A stretch of 64,000 nucleotides of DNA from Streptomyces sp. IMTB 2501 (GTDB taxonomy: Bacteria > Actinomycetota > Actinomycetes > Streptomycetales > Streptomycetaceae). The position numbers and the translations under genes are program-made. Shown one piece after another: positions 33,638 through 40,881 of the stretch. Under the pieces are notes generated by a model. That model saw only the letters and a program-made list of their open reading frames with translations. It was not told the origin of the DNA and did no database searches. Location of the stretch: assembly GCF_001953885.1 (NCBI RefSeq), contig NZ_MQUS01000006.1, forward strand, positions 186,001-250,000, read 5' to 3'. Within the stretch, counting starts at the first letter, position 1, and each line of letters starts with the position of its first letter.

Positions 33638-34045
33638 TTCGGTTTTCTGCTCTTACCTGGGACGATGCGCGGAATCGGTGCCAATGCGGCCAACGCGTGA
33701 CCAACCGGCCAGACGGCTCATGTGATCCTTTCCAGCACGATGCGCCGAGCCGCCCCGGACGCCGGCCTGCGGGCCCCTTCGACCCGGCGCTTGCCATGCT
33801 GGGCCATCCGACGTGTGACGTGTCACATTGACCGAGACCTCCCCGGGGTCCTCCCCCGCGTCCAGGTCGTGGATGCGGAACTTCTCGGGGCGGTTCAGCC
33901 GCTCCCTGGTGGAAGACCATCGGGCGCTGACCCGGCCGGCGTCCCGCGGCCCTCCGGGCCTGATCACGCCTCCGCGGAACATGTATCCGCTCTCGTGCAA
34001 GCATCCGGGCCTGCCACGTCGGGAGACCGTGCCGTCACGTCGAGC

Positions 34046-34144
34046 GGCGCCGGCCGCATCGGAAGCCTCACCAGACTCGTCCGCCAAGCCGCCATCACCT
34101 CCATCCACTCCATCCGCGACGGCACCGGGTGTACGGGGGGCTGC
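34046..34144 (+). pseudogene. Possible remnant of a TniB-like transposition ATPase
   Basis: One plus-strand frame reads SSGAGRIGSLTRLVRQAAITSIHSIRDGT before a stop. This recalls the C-terminal helical segment of actinobacterial TniB/IstB-like ATPases (IGSLTRLIRQAA...DGT), though that comparison is from memory. No upstream Walker motifs remain in frame. If real, it is the scar of a Tn7/Tn5053-like element at the island edge. Confidence 0.3.
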
Positions 34145-34400
34145 TGACCTGGCGTGTTGGCCCGGTTCGATCAAGTGATGCCTTGGTGATGCGTTCGGGC
34201 GCTTGCTTCCCCGGATCGCCTGGATGGGCCGACAGCCGTCGTTGGTGCCGGCTTGAACGTCGGATCCGACGATGGCGAAGGTTGTCCTCGCGGCACGGGC
34301 CTGGCGTGCTCTGCAAGATCTCCGCCAGGTAACCTCATCCCTGAGCACCGCTCAGCAAGGAGAAGACCGTGGCGCGTTCTGCAACTGGTTGAAGCTGCAC

Positions 34401-35714
34401 ATGTCGAAGGCCAACTTAACTACCCGGCGGACCTTCATGCTCGGGTGCGCGGCGATGATGCCCGTCCTGGCGCAGGGCCTCTCACGGTCACGCTCTGCGG
34501 ATCGCCCTGCCAGCCTCGATCAGGAGACCGTAGCTTTGACGACGCCTACCGCCGGCCTTGTGCGCTTCCCCACCGGGTTCCGCTGGGGCACCTCCAGCTC
34601 GGCCACCCAGACTCAGGGCGCGACTCCGGCAGACAACTGGTGGGGCTGGGAGCAAGCCGGCAAGGCGCCCGCCAGCGGCGACGGAAGCGGCTTCGACGAC
34701 CGGTACGCGGCCGACTTCGCCCTGCTGGCCGACTGGGGATTCGGCGACTACCGGCTGTCGTTGGACTGGGCTCGGCTCGAACCGCAACCAGGCCGGCACG
34801 ACGCCCGGGCCATCGAGCACTACCGGCAGATCCTGCAGGCCGGCCGCCAGTCGGGGCTGAGCATATGGGTCTGTCTCCTGCATACCGCCTTGCCGAAGTG
34901 GTTCGCCGCCGACGGCGGATTCCTCGCGCCCTCGGCTCGCGCCACGTGGGCCCGCCACGTCGACTTCATCGGCGAGACCTTCGGCGACTTGGCCGACGGC
35001 TGGATGCCGGTCAACAACCCCTTCAGCTACGCGCTGAAGGGGTACCTGGCCGGCACGTTCCCGCCAGGACACACTTCGCGCGACGAGTTCCGCACGGTCC
35101 TTCAGGCCATCCACCAGGCCGACTTCGAGGCGGCCCTGCGCCTGCGCCAGGGCGGTCGGCCCACCGCCACGAATGAGTCGCTGGCCGTGCTGCACCCGGC
35201 CGACGACAGCGCGGCCGCTGCGGCGGCGACTGCTGATCTGGACGCGGCCGTGTGGGACTCGTGGCTCTCCCTCGCACGCATGACGCGGTACGAAAGCGCA
35301 TTTGATCTCTACGGCTTCAGCTACTACTACGCCCCGGCCATCACCGCTCAAGGGAAGATCATCCCCTATCCGGCCGGAGAACCTGTCGGCCCGCAAGGCT
35401 ATGTCGTCTGGCCGGAGGGGCTGGGCCAGGTCCTCACCCGCCTGCGCGCAGAACTGCCAGGCAAGCGCTACTTGGTGGCCGAGATCGGCTACGGCGGCGA
35501 GGACGACACCCAGCGCATCGCCTACCTGACCGCTGCGCTTCGCCAGGTCGCCGATGCGCTCACCGACGGTATGGACATCGCTGGTGTCCACTTGTGGACA
35601 GCGGTGGACAACTACGAGTGGCTGGACGGATTCTCCGTCCCCTTCGGGCTGTTCGACCACAACCGCGAGCCTCGTCCCAGCGCCACCGCCATCCAGGCTC
35701 TGATGCGGGCCTAG
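34401..35714 (+). CDS. Tat-exported glycoside hydrolase family 1-like protein with altered acid/base residue
   Basis: The 437-residue protein starts at ATG 34401 and has a twin-arginine leader (TTRRTFMLGC). A GH1 TIM barrel follows, beginning FPTGFRWGTSSSATQTQG. The nucleophile motif is present as YLVAEIGYGGED (Glu about 361), and the end matches GH1 (GVHLWTAVDNYEWLDGFSVPFGLF). The acid/base motif TxNEP is VNNP, with Asn near residue 206, so ordinary O-glycosidase chemistry should be impaired; plant myrosinases similarly lack this Glu. Codon 6 is TTA (34416-34418), making translation bldA-dependent. The substrate is unknown; it may be a transglycosidase, S-glycosidase or binding protein. Confidence 0.85.
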   Translation: MSKANLTTRRTFMLGCAAMMPVLAQGLSRSRSADRPASLDQETVALTTPTAGLVRFPTGFRWGTSSSATQTQGATPADNWWGWEQAGKAPASGDGSGFDDRYAADFALLADWGFGDYRLSLDWARLEPQPGRHDARAIEHYRQILQAGRQSGLSIWVCLLHTALPKWFAADGGFLAPSARATWARHVDFIGETFGDLADGWMPVNNPFSYALKGYLAGTFPPGHTSRDEFRTVLQAIHQADFEAALRLRQGGRPTATNESLAVLHPADDSAAAAAATADLDAAVWDSWLSLARMTRYESAFDLYGFSYYYAPAITAQGKIIPYPAGEPVGPQGYVVWPEGLGQVLTRLRAELPGKRYLVAEIGYGGEDDTQRIAYLTAALRQVADALTDGMDIAGVHLWTAVDNYEWLDGFSVPFGLFDHNREPRPSATAIQALMRA

Positions 35715-36095
35715 CCACCTGCGGCCGACCTCTCTGTCCCGGTGGACGGGGAGGGCCCGGTCACCGACCGGCCGAATATGTCACTGCAGGCAACAAAACG
35801 TTTCGATAACGTCTTGGCCGTGTGTCACCTCCTGGCCATCACCGAGTAATCAACAGCTGCTGTCTCGTAGTCGCGTGGCGACGCGAAAAGACCAGGTCAC
35901 TGCAGTGATCAACATGAAGCGGCAGGTGATGGAGCGTCTCACGTGAGGCGACCAACCGGAGGAGGGTCGTCATTCCGACTGTGTACTGTCCTCTTCGCCA
36001 GCTCCGGCGCGAAACCGACACGTCAGCCCGGGTACTGCGTGGGTGCGGCCGCGCTGACGGCTGGCCCGTGTCCCAGGGCCTCGCAGGAGGAGCAC
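35715..36095. other. Intergenic region between GH1-like and metallopeptidase genes
   Basis: About 380 bases without a supported gene. It is less GC-rich than its surroundings. It contains AACGTTTCGATAACGTC (around 35797-35813), reminiscent of a LacI-type operator, and repeated CACTGCAGTGATCA-type sequence near 35900. The promoter for the metallopeptidase and membrane protein genes is probably here. Confidence 0.4.
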
Positions 36096-36665
36096 ATGTG
36101 GTGGCGCAGCAAAGCGCCGTTGTCGCCTCGCGCGTTGCACAAGCGGTGTGTGCGGCTTCTTGCTGATTTGCCCATGCCCAGCCCTTTCCGTGTGGACGCG
36201 CTGGTGCGGAACATGGAGGATGCGCGGGGCCGCTCCATCCACCTGGTCGAGCTTGCCGAGCCCGAGGGCGGGCCTCGCGCCGCGTGCGGTCTGCGCGTCA
36301 GGACCGACCAGGTCACGTACGTGTTGTACCGGCGCCGGCCGACGCAGACGGGGACCGAGCACACGATCCTCCATGAGCTCTGCCATGAGTGGTTCGACCA
36401 CGGCACCACCTTGAGCCGGCAGGAGATCGAGCGGTACGTCCCGGGTGATCTCTACCAAGGGCTCCTCGGCCGTCTCGGTCCCGGTGCGGTGGTCCAGGCG
36501 CGGGCCCGCTACGACACCCCCGAAGAGCAGGAGGCGGAGCTTTCGGCCTCGCTCATCAAGCGGATCGCCCGCCAACGGCCCTCGGTGGGCGAGGACATGG
36601 TCAGCCTTCTTGAGCACTCCCTGTCCCACCCTGTCGCCCCTCCGCGGCTCCGCGGGACGCGGTAA
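36096..36665 (+). CDS. ImmA/IrrE-type HExxH metallopeptidase
   Basis: The 189-residue protein has the zinc-peptidase motif TILHELCHEWFDH (HELCH at about residues 93-97). A downstream acidic helix, TPEEQEAELSASLIKRIA, fits the ImmA/IrrE (DUF955) fold where a later Glu/Asp completes the site. Such proteases cleave partner XRE-type repressors (ImmA with ImmR). GGAGG lies four bases before the ATG at 36096; the open extension to 35943 has no ribosome site. It is 56 bp upstream of, and presumably co-transcribed with, the MAB_1171c-type membrane protein. A multi-HTH regulator on the opposite strand, about 3 kb away, is the obvious candidate substrate. Confidence 0.85.
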   Translation: MWWRSKAPLSPRALHKRCVRLLADLPMPSPFRVDALVRNMEDARGRSIHLVELAEPEGGPRAACGLRVRTDQVTYVLYRRRPTQTGTEHTILHELCHEWFDHGTTLSRQEIERYVPGDLYQGLLGRLGPGAVVQARARYDTPEEQEAELSASLIKRIARQRPSVGEDMVSLLEHSLSHPVAPPRLRGTR

Positions 36666-36721
36666 CTGCTTTCGCGCCCCAGCTGAGCTGGGACAACCCC
36701 CCTCGTCAGGAGTCCTTCGCC

Positions 36722-37948
36722 GTGCTTGCCCTGCTTGAGTATCTTGCTGCGCTGGTGTTGACGGTTGTTGCCGTGTGGCGGGCCCCCGCTGTCCGTTACG
36801 GCGACGCCTACCGACGGTCGCTGTGGGGCATTTACGCGGGTTTCGCCGTGACCTTGTGGCTCAGTACACCAGGCGTGATGCACCTGCTGAACGCTGTGCC
36901 AGTTGTCGATCTGTCGGTCCTGCTCAAGCACCTGGTCGGCGCCGTGGCGCTCATGTCCATGGTGACGTACGTCGCGACCAGCTACGGCAAAACCAGCGAA
37001 CCTGTGGTCCCCCGGCACATCGCCGCCTCGCGCTGGATGGCCCGTTTCGCCCCCAAGGGCGCGCTGATCGTCATGGTCCTGATGACCGTGTTCTTCTTCA
37101 CCGTGGTCGACCGGAAGAGCCCGAGCGCCGACTTCGTGACCGACCACACTGGTCAATGGGGAGCGGCGGCCTACCTGAGCGTCTTCTACTTCTACACGAT
37201 CGCTGTCGCGACGGCATCCGGCTACCAGTGGACCGGCGCCTTCCGCCGCGCGGAGACCAGGCTGCTGCGCACGGGCCTGCTGCTGATGGCCGTCTCCATG
37301 TGGATGGGTGTCATCTACACGGCGGCCCGCATCGCGTTGATCTGGATCGACGTAGCCGCTCCGCTGAGTCACGCCACCGATCAGCAGGTGGTCACGTGGA
37401 CCGCGGTGTGGTTCCAGGTGTTCTTCCTGATGCTCGCCCTGGGAACAAGCGTTCCCGCCACCCGTGCGGTCGCGGCACGTTGGCGCGCCTGGAACGCGTT
37501 GCGCTGCCTCTACCCGCTGTGGCGCGATCTGGTGACGACCTTTCCGGGCACATCCTTCGCCCCGCCGGCCCCCCGGCTGCGCGAGCTCACCCGTTTCTCG
37601 CTGCCGGTCGACGTCCGCCTCGACCGCTGGGTCGCGGACATCACCGACGTGGAGGACAAGCTGCGCCACTACGCGCCGCCGGAGTTGCTGTCGGTGGCTG
37701 AGGATGCCGCGGAGCGCCACCCGGACCCTGAGCCTGCCGCCGAGGCCTACTGGATCAAGGCGGCGCTGCAGGCCGCGGCTGCCGGGCGGCGACTGGAGGT
37801 CGCCTCCGCCGCGCTGCCCACCAAGCCGATCGTGGACACCAGGGCCCAGGAATCGTGGCTTCTGCGCGTGCGGAAGGCCTACGCCTCGATCACAGCGGCC
37901 CAAGCCGGGCAGTTGCTTGCCGAGGCCGAGCAGGAGCCCGCCGTGTGA
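36722..37948 (+). CDS. MAB_1171c family seven-helix membrane protein
   Basis: The 408-residue protein starts at GTG 36722 behind AGGAG. About seven hydrophobic helices occupy residues 2-250 (for example MLALLEYLAALVLTVVAVW, ALIVMVLMTVFFFTVV, GLLLMAVSMWMGVIYTAA). A cytoplasmic alpha-helical C-terminus follows (about 260-408, RLDRWVADITDVEDKLRHYAPP). This layout and sequence type match the actinobacterial MAB_1171c putative transporter family with its DUF6545 C-terminus. From memory, such genes recur beside an HTH regulator, an ImmA-like protein and a P450. The receptor-like topology suggests sensing or transport, which is unproven. Confidence 0.8.
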   Translation: MLALLEYLAALVLTVVAVWRAPAVRYGDAYRRSLWGIYAGFAVTLWLSTPGVMHLLNAVPVVDLSVLLKHLVGAVALMSMVTYVATSYGKTSEPVVPRHIAASRWMARFAPKGALIVMVLMTVFFFTVVDRKSPSADFVTDHTGQWGAAAYLSVFYFYTIAVATASGYQWTGAFRRAETRLLRTGLLLMAVSMWMGVIYTAARIALIWIDVAAPLSHATDQQVVTWTAVWFQVFFLMLALGTSVPATRAVAARWRAWNALRCLYPLWRDLVTTFPGTSFAPPAPRLRELTRFSLPVDVRLDRWVADITDVEDKLRHYAPPELLSVAEDAAERHPDPEPAAEAYWIKAALQAAAAGRRLEVASAALPTKPIVDTRAQESWLLRVRKAYASITAAQAGQLLAEAEQEPAV

Positions 37949-37997
37949 ACGTCGCTCGAACTGTCAGCGATGTGCTGCGGCAGCGCGAAGGCACGCT

Positions 37998-39329
37998 TCA
38001 GGTGAGCTGCGGTTCCAAGGTTGCCGGAGTGGGGCCGTCGGGGCGGACGGTGATGCCGTACGCCGCCTTCGTGGGGGTGGATTGGAAGGCGAGGGTGTGG
38101 GCCGGCAGCAGGCGTTCGAGCAGGACGGTCGATTCGCGGAGCGCGAATTGCATACCGAGGCAGGCGCGGGGACCGATGCCGAAGGGGAGGTAGGCGCCCG
38201 GGTGAGCAGGCCGGCCGTCCGGGGTGATGAAGCGCCGTGGATCGAAGTCCTCGGGTGCCGGCCACAGTTCGGAATCGCGGTGCGTGAGGTACGGGCAGAT
38301 CAGCACGTCGGTGCCCGCCTCGATGGCGTAGCCGCCGAGGGTGTCGTCCTCGGTGGCGTAGCGGGGCAGGATCCAGGCGGACGGGTAGAACCGGAGCGTC
38401 TCGTGGACCAGGGCCTGAATGCCCTGGCGGCGTTGTGGTGAGCCTTCGCCGCCGGCGGCGAGAGCTTGTTCGCGGGCGGCGGGGTACCGGTCGAGGAGCA
38501 GGTAGAGCCAGGTCAATGTGGTAGCGGTGGTTTCGTGCCCGGCCACGAGCAACGTGACCAGCTCGTCGCGGATCAGCTGGTCGGTGTACTCGGGGTGTTC
38601 GGTGGCGGCGTCGATCAGGACCTGCAGCAAGCCGGGACCGTCGGGGCCGGCCGCCCCGCTGCGGGCGGCCTCGATGGCGTGCAGGGCGACCGCGTCGATC
38701 CGGGCGAGATCGGCGGCAACGGCGTCCCGGGCGTCGCTGACATCAGCGGGCAGGGTCGGAAGGGCGGCCGCCACGGCTGCCACTGCGGCCAGTTGGCGCT
38801 CGGTCTCATCATCGAGGGGATGCCCGGTAAGGGAGCGCCAGATGGAGTCCAGGGCGAAGCGGCGCATCTCCTGCCCGACATCGAGGGTCTGCCCGGTCCG
38901 GGCGTATCCGGCCCAGCGCTCGGCAGTGGTCCGGGCGGCCTCGGTGATCCGCTGTTCGTAGCGGCGCATACCGGTACCGGTGAACTGGCCCTGCAGCAGG
39001 CGGCGTTGCTGCTTCCAGGCCGCACCGGTGGCGGAGAGGACGCCGTCGCCGATCAGCAGGCGGGCGCGGTGGGAGCGCTTGACGTACCGCTCCGGATGCC
39101 GGGCGAGTACGTGCTGGACCGCATGCGGGTCGGTGACGAGAACGGTGGGAGTCGGCCCGAGGCGGAAGGCGGCGATCCCGCCGAGCCGCTCACGCACCTG
39201 GGTCAGCAGCTCGACCAGTTCGCCTCCCTGCGAACGCCACCGCTCCACGAGTCCAGGCTCGGCTTCTGGGACCGGCCGCCCCGTTCCAGGGACGTAGGGC
39301 AGGGAGCCGAGACCGGCTTCGGTGTCCAT
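37998..39329 (-). CDS. Cytochrome P450
   Basis: The 443-residue P450 has the I-helix motif TLLVAGHETTATTLTW, the ExxR motif in HETLRFYPSAW, DFDPRRF and the heme-ligand loop PFGIGPRACLGMQFAL with the axial Cys. The sequence style (long K-helix/meander, FGxGPRxCxG) is of the CYP102/CYP4-like fatty-acid or terpene hydroxylase type rather than the classic short CYP105 group. No fused reductase is present, so ferredoxin partners must come from elsewhere. AGGAGAAG precedes the ATG. It is convergent with the MAB_1171c gene (49-bp gap) and on the same strand as the multi-HTH regulator. Confidence 0.93.
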   Translation of the reverse strand: MDTEAGLGSLPYVPGTGRPVPEAEPGLVERWRSQGGELVELLTQVRERLGGIAAFRLGPTPTVLVTDPHAVQHVLARHPERYVKRSHRARLLIGDGVLSATGAAWKQQRRLLQGQFTGTGMRRYEQRITEAARTTAERWAGYARTGQTLDVGQEMRRFALDSIWRSLTGHPLDDETERQLAAVAAVAAALPTLPADVSDARDAVAADLARIDAVALHAIEAARSGAAGPDGPGLLQVLIDAATEHPEYTDQLIRDELVTLLVAGHETTATTLTWLYLLLDRYPAAREQALAAGGEGSPQRRQGIQALVHETLRFYPSAWILPRYATEDDTLGGYAIEAGTDVLICPYLTHRDSELWPAPEDFDPRRFITPDGRPAHPGAYLPFGIGPRACLGMQFALRESTVLLERLLPAHTLAFQSTPTKAAYGITVRPDGPTPATLEPQLT

Positions 39330-39600
39330 GGTTCTTCTCCTGGTAAACCGCTGACGGAGCGCTGGCACGACGGACTGTACGGGAGTGACAGCCGCCCTCG
39401 CCTCGGCACTGTCCGGGCATGGCCCGGATCCCGCCGCGGCGTTCGGCTCGCCGTGGTGGCTGCTGGACCATGCCCTGGTCGCGGCCGTCCGCTGGAGCCG
39501 CGTGGCGCCGGCCTGGACTCGGTGACGCAGACCGTGGCTGCCGCCTGTTCGGGATGCCTTGACGCGGGCGTGTTGCTGAGGTGACCGAGCCGCCGGGGTG

Positions 39601-40476
39601 CTACCGGTCGTCGCCCGGGATGGTGCCCGTGCGGATTCCAGCGGCCAGATCGGCCACGATGCTGATCATGTCCGGCGACAGGCCGTCCTCGTTGCCGCGC
39701 GCGGCGAGAGCGAGGATCTTTCGATCGTTGATCGCCTTCAGCAGCTCGGCGACCTCGGTGATCTGTCGGGCCGCCTGTTCGTTTGGCTGGAAATACATCA
39801 CCGGCACGCCGAACACCTCGGCCAGGCCTTCGAGTACCGCGGGGTTTTGCGGGCCGACGACGGTCTGCGCGCCGGTCCGCAGCGCCAGGACAACATCCAC
39901 CGTGACCAGATCCCGTCCGGCCTTCGCGTTGATGGCCTGGGCGATCTCCGCGTCCTGTGGGGGCTGGTTGCCCGGCGGGTAGGTTGTCATCATGTAGGTG
40001 ATCTTCTCGGCGAGGGTCCGCGGGATCGGCCGCTGCTCGGCCGACGGCTCGTCCGGCGCCAGGTTGCCGAAGGAGCGCTCCTGCGCCGCCAGCAGTTCCT
40101 CGGTGGTCGCCTTGTACGCGTTCGCCAGAGGTTCGATGTACGCGTCGTTGAGCTTGCGCTTGCCGCGCTCGGCATTGCTCAACGGCACGCGACTGGCGCC
40201 GATGGCCTCAGCGGCTTCCCTCTGGCTCAGACCGGCATCACACCGCAGGTCCGCCAGGTCCGGCATTCCGTCCCGGGGGAACAAGACATCGATCGGCTCC
40301 CCCAGTACCGCGGCCAGGGCGGGCAGCTTCTCACCCGGAGGAAAGTCCTCGCCGCTCTCCCATCGCGCAACTGCCGTGCCGGTGACGCCAACTGCCGCGC
40401 CCAACTGCTTCTGGGTGAGGTCCTTCCCCCGACGTGCAGCGCGCACGCGCCTGCCGTCGAAGAGGCGTGGGGGCAT
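39601..40476 (-). CDS. Multi-HTH regulator: two XRE domains plus EspR-like C-terminus
   Basis: The 291-residue protein starts at ATG 40476 behind GGAG. The first XRE HTH spans about residues 5-62 (TQKQLGAAVGVTGTAVARWESG). The second spans about 72-125 (DLRCDAGLSQREAAEAIGASR). The C-terminal 140 residues (TLAEKITYMMTTYPPG...VVLALRTGAQTVVGPQNPAVLEGLAEVFGVPVMYFQP) closely recall M. tuberculosis EspR, a nucleoid-associated regulator with its own HTH and dimerisation helices. Three DNA-binding modules in one chain are unusual. It is divergent from the FG-GAP gene; half-site repeats upstream (40538-40572) suggest autoregulation. It may be the ImmA-like protease's substrate. Confidence 0.82.
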   Translation of the reverse strand: MPPRLFDGRRVRAARRGKDLTQKQLGAAVGVTGTAVARWESGEDFPPGEKLPALAAVLGEPIDVLFPRDGMPDLADLRCDAGLSQREAAEAIGASRVPLSNAERGKRKLNDAYIEPLANAYKATTEELLAAQERSFGNLAPDEPSAEQRPIPRTLAEKITYMMTTYPPGNQPPQDAEIAQAINAKAGRDLVTVDVVLALRTGAQTVVGPQNPAVLEGLAEVFGVPVMYFQPNEQAARQITEVAELLKAINDRKILALAARGNEDGLSPDMISIVADLAAGIRTGTIPGDDR

Positions 40477-40537
40477 GCGGGACTCCTGCCACTGATTGAC
40501 CTCGGGAAGGGAACAGGGGAACTTTAACCTCTCACTT

Positions 40538-40572
40538 GATACCGCGTCGCATGTATCGTAAGTTCCGGTATC
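40538..40572. promoter_or_regulatory. Candidate operator half-sites for the multi-HTH regulator
   Basis: GATACCG (40538-40544) and its exact complement CGGTATC (40566-40572) flank a central TGTATCGT. The repeated GTATCG core gives three related half-sites within 35 bp, placed about 60-95 bp upstream of the regulator start. Multiple sites would suit a protein with several HTH modules. Confidence 0.45.
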
Positions 40573-40593
40573 GGAGAGATCAACCGCGCTCCT

Positions 40594-40632
40594 GCCCGCC
40601 TGGTGACGCACGGGGGTCGCCACCAGGCGGGC
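40594..40632. terminator. 12-bp perfect hairpin in the divergent region
   Basis: GCCCGCCTGGTG and CACCAGGCGGGC flank a 15-base loop. It lies between the divergent regulator and FG-GAP genes, where no gene ends. It may insulate the two promoters or act in the 5' leader of the FG-GAP transcript. Confidence 0.45.
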
Positions 40633-40881
40633 GTCGCCTCCACTTTGCCGCCCCGCTATGCATCGGAGGTCGTCCGGCTTCCGCTGAAGGGCTAGGAAGA
40701 AGTCGATTGCCGCGATGGACTCCGCGCAGGAGCAAGTGCGCAGCGCTAAGATCCAGCCACTTGCATGGGTGGGGCTCCAGCCGGGGTTTTCTGATTCGCT
40801 TTTCACGGTCGCGCTTTGCGCTGCTTGTGACTGTATGGGCCACTGTGATCCAGCCATGCGCTGCTCTTTGGGGAGGAATGG

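Larger units (their letters stand above)
33386..34400. other. Gene-poor region at the left end of the accessory island
   Basis: About 1 kb without a gene I can support. It holds the sigma promoter region (33386-33560), two perfect GC palindromes/hairpins (33565-33586 and 33593-33634), one copy of the 17-bp direct repeat, and a short reading frame resembling the end of a TniB-type ATPase. Open frames on both strands between 33650 and 34350 have no coherent domain. The sequence looks like decayed mobile-element DNA. Confidence 0.5.
40477..40881. other. Divergent control region between the multi-HTH regulator and FG-GAP genes
   Basis: About 400 bases with no supported gene; open frames here lack coding features. 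It contains the GATACCG...CGGTATC half-sites (40538-40572), a strong 12-bp hairpin (40594-40632) and AT-richer sequence near 40780-40830 that could hold the FG-GAP gene promoter. A good ribosome site, GGGAGG, precedes the GTG at 40882. Confidence 0.5.

Noticed and set aside
34146..34160. tRNA-like GGTTCGATC sequence
   Set aside because: Flanking bases cannot form the T-stem or acceptor stem, and no anticodon arm is found upstream.
33653..34348. 231-codon minus-strand open frame at the island edge
   Set aside because: No recognisable domain and no ribosome site; the composition resembles a shadow frame in decayed DNA.
39385..39525. 46-codon plus-strand open frame upstream of the P450
   Set aside because: The frame reads coherently (WWLLDHALVAAVRW) and starts with GTG, but there is no clear ribosome site, family or partner; too weak to call a gene.
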